Source of the DNA: an uncultured Anaeromyxobacter sp.
Lineage (GTDB): Bacteria > Myxococcota > Myxococcia > Myxococcales > Anaeromyxobacteraceae
Length of the DNA stretch: 36,757 nt
Direction: 5' to 3'
Assembly (NCBI GenBank): GCA_903904005.1
Contig: CAIVAR010000159.1
Span: 1-36,757, forward strand
In this document: one piece after another, positions 9,510-15,772 of the stretch
Numbering within the stretch: the first letter of the stretch is position 1
Layout of the letters: every line of letters starts with the position of its first letter
Program-made: the position numbers and the translations under genes
The notes under the pieces: generated by a model
The model's database searches: none
What the model was told of the DNA's origin: nothing
Seen by the model: only the letters and a program-made list of their open reading frames with translations

Positions 9510-10807
9510 GCTCCGGCGTAGTCCCGGAGCTTCGCGTAGAGGGTGGAGCGGCTGATGCCCAGGTACCGGGCGGCGGCAGCCCGGTTTCCTCCCGCCCGGT
9601 CGAGGGCCGCGAGCACCGCCTGGCGCTCCACCTCGGCGAGGCTTCGGGAGCCCTCCGCCGCGGCCTCGGCGCCGACCCCGCCCCGGGGAGCGGGAAGGGC
9701 CAGGTGAACCGCCTGGACGGGCCCGCTGCCCGCGCGCTCGAGGGCGTCGGCCATGGTCCGGCGAAGCTCCTCCCGGTTCCCTGGCCATCCGTGGGCCCGG
9801 AGCGCCTCCTGGGCCATCCTCTCGATCCCGGGCCTGCCCTGGGCGGGCGCCCGCGCCGCCACGTCGTGCCGCGCCAGGATGAGCACGTCGTCCTCCCGCT
9901 GCCGGAGCGGCGGGACGGAGACCTCGGCAGTCGCGAGCCGGAGGTAGAGCCCCGAGCGGAACGTCCCCTCCCTCACCCGGGCGGAAAGGTCCTGGCTGGT
10001 GCTCGCGACGACCCGGAAGTCCAGCCCCCGCGACGTGCTGGTCCTGGCCGCGACGGCCTGCGCCATGGCCGCCTCGAGCCGCTCCTGGTTCGCTGCGTCG
10101 AGGCTCGATACCTCCTCGAGGTGGACCGTTCCACCGACCGCGCTGGCGAGGGCTCCGCCCCCTGTCCCGTCGCCGAAAAGGAACATGGCTGCCTCGCCGG
10201 CGCTGCAGGGAACCGGGACGAATGGACCGGCGGCCCGGTGGCTGCCCGCGTGAAGCGCCCGCGCCACCGCGCCGAACTCGCTGCCCGGCTCCCCCGTGAG
10301 GAGAACGGAACGGTCACCCGTCGCCGCCACGTCGATGGCGGAGAGCATGGCCAGGAACGCGGGCGAGGCCCCGAGGAGGCCGGGGGGAAGGTCCCCTCCG
10401 GCGGCCCGCTCCAGCTTCGCTACCTCCCGGGCCATCGCGTGGCACGAAAGGCCCCGGGCGATGGTCGTCACGAGTCGCAGATCCTCGGACGGCTTCACGA
10501 GGTAGTCGTAGGCACCCGCCTGGAGGCACTCGACGGCCACCTCGGCGTCGCGCTCGGCGGTCAGGACCACGACGGGTGCGTGAGGGAGCGTCCTCCGCAA
10601 CGCGCCGAGGAGCTCGCGCCCGGAGAGTCCGGGAAGTCCGAGGTCGAGCACGACCGCATCCGGCGCCATCGACTCGAGCGCCGAGAGCGCCTCCTCCGCC
10701 GACGCCACACCGGTCACCGCGTGTCCGGCGGACGTGAGGGCACGCTCGAGGGCGCCCCGCATGGAGGCGCCGTCCTCCACGACGAGGATCTGGGTACGGG
10801 TCGGCAT
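9506..10807 (-). CDS. NtrC-architecture response regulator with degenerate AAA+ domain
   Basis: The 433-aa protein has receiver, AAA-like and Fis-type HTH domains. The receiver is intact: E11/D12, phospho-acceptor D55 (VVLDLGLPG), T83 and K105 (YDYLVKPSE). The central region (about 140-350) aligns with sigma-54 activators but has lost the working parts. Walker A reads GEPGSEFG (172-179) instead of GESGTGKE, with no lysine. Walker B reads VHLEEV (228-233). The GAFTGA loop is absent, replaced by FGDGTGGGALASA. FRSGLYLRLATAEVSVPPLRQREDD survives. The C-terminal helix-turn-helix is intact (AVLAALDRAGGNRAAAARYLGISRSTLYAKL, about 398-427, quoted in family form). It is probably a phosphorylation-controlled DNA binder that does not remodel sigma-54 holoenzyme. 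AGGGA precedes the ATG at 10807. Confidence 0.88.
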   Translation of the reverse strand: MPTRTQILVVEDGASMRGALERALTSAGHAVTGVASAEEALSALESMAPDAVVLDLGLPGLSGRELLGALRRTLPHAPVVVLTAERDAEVAVECLQAGAYDYLVKPSEDLRLVTTIARGLSCHAMAREVAKLERAAGGDLPPGLLGASPAFLAMLSAIDVAATGDRSVLLTGEPGSEFGAVARALHAGSHRAAGPFVPVPCSAGEAAMFLFGDGTGGGALASAVGGTVHLEEVSSLDAANQERLEAAMAQAVAARTSTSRGLDFRVVASTSQDLSARVREGTFRSGLYLRLATAEVSVPPLRQREDDVLILARHDVAARAPAQGRPGIERMAQEALRAHGWPGNREELRRTMADALERAGSGPVQAVHLALPAPRGGVGAEAAAEGSRSLAEVERQAVLAALDRAGGNRAAAARYLGISRSTLYAKLRDYAGA

Positions 10808-10849
10808 GGCTTCCCTAGAGTGTATCGCCTGGGCTTCGAGGATACTCCC

Positions 10850-11176
10850 CTACGCGACGATGATCCCGGGCGGTACCTCGAGGGCGACGGGGGGCCGTGG
10901 AACCTCGAGGCTCCTGCGCCCGGCGAGCACCTCGAGGGAGAGAGCGAGGAGCTGGGCGCCCAGTTCGGAGGAGCCCTCGACGTCCAGCTTCTGGTAGAGC
11001 CGCTTCCGCCGGGCCCGGATCGTCTCCGCCGACACGCCGGCGGCGGAGGCAGCATCCCTGCAAGAGAAGGCCCTGGCGATGCGGAAGACCTCCCCTCGCT
11101 CCGGCGGGGTGAGCCGGACGTGGGCGATGAACCGGCGGACCAGGGGTTCCAGCATGTCCTCCTCGATCACGGGCAT
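10850..11176 (-). CDS. Small LuxR/GerE-type helix-turn-helix protein
   Basis: The protein is 108 aa. Residues about 24-80 form a GerE-like four-helix HTH: LTPPERGEVFRIARAFSCRD, then AASAAGVSAETIRARRKRLY and QKLDVEGSSELGAQLLALSL, matching the LuxR pattern L(T)xxExxV...a.g.s..xIA..L..S..TVr.h...iy.KL.v.nR.el. There is no sensory domain, so it resembles free-standing effectors such as GerE. It sits 10 nt after the outer-membrane protein gene and 42 nt before the NtrC-like gene, inside the same minus-strand unit, so it is a third regulator of the locus. The N-terminal 20 residues are acidic and carry no recognised function. Confidence 0.75.
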   Translation of the reverse strand: MPVIEEDMLEPLVRRFIAHVRLTPPERGEVFRIARAFSCRDAASAAGVSAETIRARRKRLYQKLDVEGSSELGAQLLALSLEVLAGRRSLEVPRPPVALEVPPGIIVA

Positions 11177-11186
11177 CCGGCCGTCC

Positions 11187-12191
11187 CTAGTTCCAGTAGT
11201 ACCGGAAGTTGATCCAGGCGAGCGTGGCCTTGGACACCTGCTGGGACTCGAGCGTGCTCCACTTCCAGTCCAGCTCGAGGCCGAGCGCGAGGTCCTTTCG
11301 CCCGGTGTAGTAGAACCCGAACCCGGCTTCCTGTGCCGTCGCCACCCCGCTCCCGCCCACGGGAGTGGTGAGCTGGTACGCCAGGTTCACGCCCACCGGC
11401 AGCCAGGAGAGGAGCGGCCGTGCGTCGAACTCGCCCACGCCGGCGATGGTCACCCCGTTCTGGGATCCGGATGCGCTGCCGGTCTTCGTCGGCGCGATGA
11501 ACTGGAAGTTCGCCGTGAACCCCAGGTACCGGGTGGGCGCCCAGGAGCCGACCAGACCGCCCACCCAGGTCACGGTGTCGGTCATCTGGAGCGCTCCGCC
11601 GAGGTCGGCCGAGCACTGGGTCGGATCGGCCCGGCAGGTGTTCAGGGCGTCCACGAGTCCCTGCGCGAGGAGGAGGGAGTAGACCGGACCGTAGCTCGCG
11701 TCGATGGTCGCCGCAAATCTGAAGTTGTCCCCCACCGGGAGGCTGCCCTTCACGCCCACCGAACCGGTGATCCGGGCGGAGGTCCCGACGGTGAGCGCCG
11801 CACCGCTGCCGGTGCCCAGGTAGGCGCTGGTGTTCAGGACGGCCCGCGCCGACAGGTACTCGAGGATCCGCACGTTCAGGATCATGCCGAGCCCCAGGCC
11901 GGTGTAGCCGTACCACTTCTCTCCGATGACGGCGGGCGGGGAGAGCTGAAGCTCCGGCCCGAGCGCGTTCCCCGACCCGAGGCCGAAGAACATCCCGAAG
12001 GCGGTGTACGAGAACGGGTCGTCGATGACGTGGGAAGGCATGAAGAGGTGCCCTCCCAGTTCGCGGCCGAACTTATCCGTCTGAACCGGCGCCGGGGGCG
12101 GCGTGGCGGCCGTAGCCGTCGCCTCCTGGGCGAGGGCGGGACCGGCAACGAGGATTCCAGCGAGTGCAGCGGTCAGCAATAGTCTCTTCAT
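11187..12191 (-). CDS. Outer-membrane beta-barrel-like protein of unknown function
   Basis: This is a 334-aa exported protein with a clean Sec signal peptide, MKRLLLTAALAGILVAGPA, cut near ALAQ-E. A Pro/Ala-rich linker follows, then many short amphipathic strands with alternating aromatic residues (GYTGLGLGMILNVRILEYLS, FRFAATIDASYGPVYS, WAPTRYLGFTANFQFI, EAGFGFYYTGRKDLALGLEL). The last residues WINFRYYWN end in aromatics, as is usual for barrels read by the Bam complex, although the final residue is Asn. Two cysteines (CRADPTQC) may form a disulfide in a loop. Two ATGs occur in tandem (12194 and 12191); the second was chosen because GGAGG then lies 7 nt away. It is probably co-transcribed with the repeat protein upstream (54-nt gap). 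Confidence 0.7.
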   Translation of the reverse strand: MKRLLLTAALAGILVAGPALAQEATATAATPPPAPVQTDKFGRELGGHLFMPSHVIDDPFSYTAFGMFFGLGSGNALGPELQLSPPAVIGEKWYGYTGLGLGMILNVRILEYLSARAVLNTSAYLGTGSGAALTVGTSARITGSVGVKGSLPVGDNFRFAATIDASYGPVYSLLLAQGLVDALNTCRADPTQCSADLGGALQMTDTVTWVGGLVGSWAPTRYLGFTANFQFIAPTKTGSASGSQNGVTIAGVGEFDARPLLSWLPVGVNLAYQLTTPVGGSGVATAQEAGFGFYYTGRKDLALGLELDWKWSTLESQQVSKATLAWINFRYYWN

Positions 12192-12248
12192 CATTCGTCC
12201 TCCGGACGAGGGTTGGGTTCCAAGGGTTTCGCTTTCTCGCAGCAGAAA

Positions 12249-14630
12249 TCAGCGGCGGCCGCCTCCTCCGCGACTCCCGCCGCGCCCGCCGCCCCGGTCC
12301 CATCCACCGCCACCGCCACCGCGGTCCGCTCCGCTGCCGGAGGAATCTCGGGACGAACTGGCCCCGGCGGAGCGCTGATCACCAGCCGTGCGGGCGGCCT
12401 GCTCGTTCGAGAGTGCCTGGCTCTTGTCGGGGGTCGTGTCGCTCCAGCCCCCGCCCGAATCGTGCTGCTGGAAGGTTCCGGTCTGGGAGTTGTATCGGGA
12501 GACGTTCCCGTCGTGGTCGGCGTAGGTCTCGTTCCCCGCGTGGACCGCACTCGTGGACTGGCCGTCCGGCCCCGTGACCTTGCCGGCGCTCACCGTCTCC
12601 GACTTGCCCGTGGCGGCATTGCCCACGGTGGCGGTCCCGCCCGACGCCTTGACGCCGGTGCTCGGGTTGTAGGTCGTGCCCGAGGCGCCGTGGGCGTAGT
12701 TCCCCGTGTAGACGTTCTGGACGCTGCCGGTCTGCCCGGCGCTCATGCGGCCGGTGGTGGAGTTGTAGGAATGGGCCGTCTGGCTGGACCAGGCGTTGCC
12801 GGTCGAGGCGTTGAAGCCGCCCGATGTCCGCGTCACGGCGCCGGTGCTTCCCCACTGGTGGTAGACGTTGCCCGAGGTGGCGGCCCAGCCGCCGGGCCCT
12901 CCCCACGCCGCGCCGCCGTGCCAGCCCCAGGCCGCCCCGTAGCAGGGCGCCGGGCCCCACATGGCCATGCCGACGGCCATGCCGAAGCCGAATCCCATGG
13001 CCCAGCCGGTCGCCGGGGTCCAGGCCATGGCCACGCCGTAGCCGTAGGTCGCCGGCGGCGGGTACCAGACGTACGCGCCGACGTAGGCCGGGTAGACGTA
13101 GCCCGTGCCGTAGACGACCACTCCGTCCGGTGTGATGACCGCGCCCAGGTAGCCGGGCGTGTAGCCCACGACCACCGTGGTCGGGGTCGCGGCGTAGATC
13201 TTTGCGTAGGTGATCCAGTAGAGCGGCGAGCTGGGCGGGATGGAGTAGATGACCGCCGGGATCATCGACGCCGTCAGCCACGGTCCGGCCGGCGATCGGG
13301 ACACGAACCAGATCCCGAGATAGAGCGAGTACCACTCGGTCGGCGTCACCATGAGGATGGGATCGGGTGAGTTGAAGACGTACGAGAGCGGTGTGCCCGG
13401 GATGGGCTTCAACTCGACCGGGCCGACGATGGTGGGGACGAAGAATGCCCTGGAGCGGTCCACGGTGGCCTGCTGCGGGAGGCTCGCCGCGATCACCGCC
13501 GCCGCCGCCTGGGGGGTACCGGGAACCGACGCCTTCATGTTCTCCTTGGGGCTGCCGTCCGGGACCAGGGCGAAGTCGGGAGGAAGGGACTTGCCGGGGA
13601 CGAAGGTCCACGGTCCGCTCAGGCCGGGGGCCGAGAACCACCGGCCCGAGGCGAGCACGTAGGTGAGCTGGTCCAGGGTGTCGATGAACACGTTGCCGGT
13701 GGTGTTGGCCACGTAGAGCAGGTTGGTCGTCTCGATCGGGATCCAGGCGGGCGCGCCCTGGAAGATCACGAGCTCGGTGGGGCGCGTGGCGAGGAGAAGC
13801 GCCGGCGGGTTCTTCTTCAGCGTGGGCATCTTCTTCGTCGTGTCGTCGGGAACGCCCTCGAGGAGGTCGACGACCTTCTGCGCCGAGAGCTGCTTCGCGA
13901 GATCGTCGGCGCCCTTGGGCCCCTTCTTCGCGACCGCCCACGGCCCGGCGAGGGACGGCGCCTGCGCCCATCCGTCCCAGACGTGGACGTAGGCCACGCC
14001 CTTCGCGTCGAGGACGACGAGGGCGCGGGTGTTGACGACGCGCTGCAGCTTGGTGCCCTGGACCGCGGTCAGCACGGGGTCGCCGTCGACCTGGATGAGG
14101 ATGGTCGGGACCTGGCTGAAGACGAAGGCGGGCGGGTCGTTCCTCACCGGGACCTTGGCCGCCTTCTCATGGGCGCCGATCACCTTGAGCGACTCCTCGA
14201 GCCGGTCGAGCGACATGGTGGACGGGCCTCCCGTGAGGGCCTGCTGCACCGCCGCGCCGTAGGCCGCGGCCCTGTCGGGCGCGCTCGGGAAGCGCGGGTT
14301 CGAGACCTGGATGTCCTGGAAGGCGACGACCCGGGTCGTGCGGTCCACGATCGTGACGGCCTTCAGCGTCACCGCGCCGAACGTCGCGGTGTCCGTCCCA
14401 TCGGGAAGCACCGAGATGGCGGCGTGGGCCTCGAGGTCGTAGCCGTCCCAGGAGTCGAGCTGCGGCTGGAAGATGGTGTAGGTCAGCCCTCCCTGGTCGA
14501 GCGTCTTTGGCCAGGGATCGGAACTCACGGGAGTTGCCGGCGCCATCGGCGCCTGGGCGTGGGTCCATGCGACCGGCGCGAGGAGGGCAACGACCAAGAT
14601 GGACCCGGCGACGGCGTATGTTTTCAGCAA
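12249..14630 (-). CDS. Large exported protein with three 110-residue GPW repeats and low-complexity tail
   Basis: This 793-aa protein starts at TTG 14630, chosen because GGAGGAACCCC precedes it and a signal peptide (LLKTYAVAGSILVVALLAP) follows at once. The start overlaps the upstream transporter gene by 7 bp. Three homologous units end in W-x2-[AS]-x3-[AS]-GPW at residues 221-231 (WAQAPSLAGPW), 331-341 (WFSAPGLSGPW) and 441-451 (WFVSRSPAGPW), exactly 110 residues apart. Residues 480-580 are Tyr/Gly/Trp-rich (VVVGYTPGYLGAVITPDGVV, YGYGVAMAWTPATGWAMGFG). Residues 600-725 contain N-x-x-T-G repeats (NASTG, NSTTG, NPSTG, NAATG, NSQTG). The end is an Arg/Gly tail. No enzyme motif was seen. A cell-surface or matrix role is inferred from export, composition and the neighbouring barrel gene. 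Confidence 0.78.
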   Translation of the reverse strand: MLKTYAVAGSILVVALLAPVAWTHAQAPMAPATPVSSDPWPKTLDQGGLTYTIFQPQLDSWDGYDLEAHAAISVLPDGTDTATFGAVTLKAVTIVDRTTRVVAFQDIQVSNPRFPSAPDRAAAYGAAVQQALTGGPSTMSLDRLEESLKVIGAHEKAAKVPVRNDPPAFVFSQVPTILIQVDGDPVLTAVQGTKLQRVVNTRALVVLDAKGVAYVHVWDGWAQAPSLAGPWAVAKKGPKGADDLAKQLSAQKVVDLLEGVPDDTTKKMPTLKKNPPALLLATRPTELVIFQGAPAWIPIETTNLLYVANTTGNVFIDTLDQLTYVLASGRWFSAPGLSGPWTFVPGKSLPPDFALVPDGSPKENMKASVPGTPQAAAAVIAASLPQQATVDRSRAFFVPTIVGPVELKPIPGTPLSYVFNSPDPILMVTPTEWYSLYLGIWFVSRSPAGPWLTASMIPAVIYSIPPSSPLYWITYAKIYAATPTTVVVGYTPGYLGAVITPDGVVVYGTGYVYPAYVGAYVWYPPPATYGYGVAMAWTPATGWAMGFGFGMAVGMAMWGPAPCYGAAWGWHGGAAWGGPGGWAATSGNVYHQWGSTGAVTRTSGGFNASTGNAWSSQTAHSYNSTTGRMSAGQTGSVQNVYTGNYAHGASGTTYNPSTGVKASGGTATVGNAATGKSETVSAGKVTGPDGQSTSAVHAGNETYADHDGNVSRYNSQTGTFQQHDSGGGWSDTTPDKSQALSNEQAARTAGDQRSAGASSSRDSSGSGADRGGGGGGWDRGGGRGGSRGGGGRR

Positions 14631-15730
14631 GGGGTTCCTCCATCCGCTTCCGTGGTGGAATCTCGAACCAGCGGGGCACGGTCGATGTCCCCGACCCACG
14701 CCACGACCAGCGTCCAGGTGACCGCCAGGAGGACCGGCCCGACGAAGAGTCCGATGACCCCGAGCGTCATCACGCCGCCGATGACGCCGGACAGGATCAG
14801 GACGAGGGGAAGGTCCGCCCCCTTCCTGATCAGGTAGGGGCGCAGCACGTTGTCCATGGCCAGGATCAGCACAGAGAGGACGAGGAGAAGCGTCCCCCGG
14901 ACAGGCGCCCCTGACAGGTAGAGCCAGAGGGTCGCCGGAACGACCACGAGGAGAGGTCCCACCTGCGCGATGCAGAGCACGAAGACAACGGCCGACAGGA
15001 GCCCCACACGCGGAACGCCGGCGAGCAGCAGGCCGGCTCCGGACAGCACCGTCTGCGCGACCGCCGTGACGACGACGCCGAGGGCCACTGCCCGCACCGC
15101 CTGGGCGGCGAGGACTCCTGCCGCCTCACCCCGCTCTCCCGCGAGGCGACGGAGGAAGCGGAGGATGCCCCGCGCCACCTTCTCGCCCGAGGAATAGAGG
15201 AGGCCCGAGACGAGGACGGTCACGAGGAGGTGCGCGATCACGGTGCCCACGCCTCCGACCCTGGACAGGACCCATTCCGCGGCCTGCTTCACGTGGGGGT
15301 GGATCTGGGCGGCCACGGCCTCCGGGTTCCCGGTGTAGGCCAGCCACCGCCCGGACAGGCGCTCGCCCACGACGGGCACCTGCGCCAGCCAGGACGGGGG
15401 CGGAGGAAGCCCGTGGGTGGTGACCGAATGCAGGAGTTCCTTCGTGCGCTCGGCGTGGGCGACGATGGCGTCGGCCCCGAGCCAGACGGGCGCGACGATC
15501 AGGACCAGCATCGCGACGATCATCACCGCGACCGCGGCCCCGCGGCGCCCGCCGAGGCGCGCCTCGAGGCCGCGGAGGATGGGCCAGGTCGCGATGACGA
15601 TCGCGCCGGCCCAGACCACCGCGAGGAAGAAGGGGCGCACGACCCAGGCGCTCATCGCGATCATCGCGAGGATGGCCAGCACCCCCAGCGTGATGCGGGG
15701 GAGGTCCACGACGGGCGGCGGGATCCTCAA
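14624..15730 (-). CDS. AI-2E family (PerM/YdiK-like) membrane transporter
   Basis: The 368-aa inner-membrane protein has about eight hydrophobic segments in the AI-2E transporter arrangement: two N-terminal helices, a soluble domain (about 80-150, with EAVAAQIHPHVKQAAEWVLS), then GLLYSSGEKVARGILRFLRR, AVRAVALGVVVTAVAQTVLS and the C-terminal DNVLRPYLIRKGADLPLVLI followed by GVIGLFVGPVLLAVTWTLV, which are the family's best conserved parts. Family members export small molecules or ions (Na+/H+ antiport has been reported for some); the autoinducer name does not prove a quorum-sensing role. The start is TTG at 15730 without a clear ribosome site, so it is uncertain by a few codons. It overlaps the next gene by 7 bp. 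Confidence 0.88.
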   Translation of the reverse strand: MRIPPPVVDLPRITLGVLAILAMIAMSAWVVRPFFLAVVWAGAIVIATWPILRGLEARLGGRRGAAVAVMIVAMLVLIVAPVWLGADAIVAHAERTKELLHSVTTHGLPPPPSWLAQVPVVGERLSGRWLAYTGNPEAVAAQIHPHVKQAAEWVLSRVGGVGTVIAHLLVTVLVSGLLYSSGEKVARGILRFLRRLAGERGEAAGVLAAQAVRAVALGVVVTAVAQTVLSGAGLLLAGVPRVGLLSAVVFVLCIAQVGPLLVVVPATLWLYLSGAPVRGTLLLVLSVLILAMDNVLRPYLIRKGADLPLVLILSGVIGGVMTLGVIGLFVGPVLLAVTWTLVVAWVGDIDRAPLVRDSTTEADGGTPC

Positions 15731-15772
15731 GGCTTGTCTACCGTGTCGTCCAGCTGGGCGAGGCCTGAAGGA

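Noticed and set aside
9510-9788. Longer start for the histidine kinase
   Set aside because: The extra 93 residues are an Arg/Gly/Pro shadow of the response-regulator gene; the GTGA overlap gives a natural start.
10850-11176. Sigma-factor region 4 (ECF fragment) reading of the small HTH protein
   Set aside because: Helix pattern SAETIRARRKRLYQKLDV and ELGAQLL fit LuxR/GerE better, and no region 2 is present.
14624-15730. Quorum-sensing exporter because of the AI-2E family name
   Set aside because: The family name does not establish autoinducer transport and there is no luxS or lsr gene nearby.
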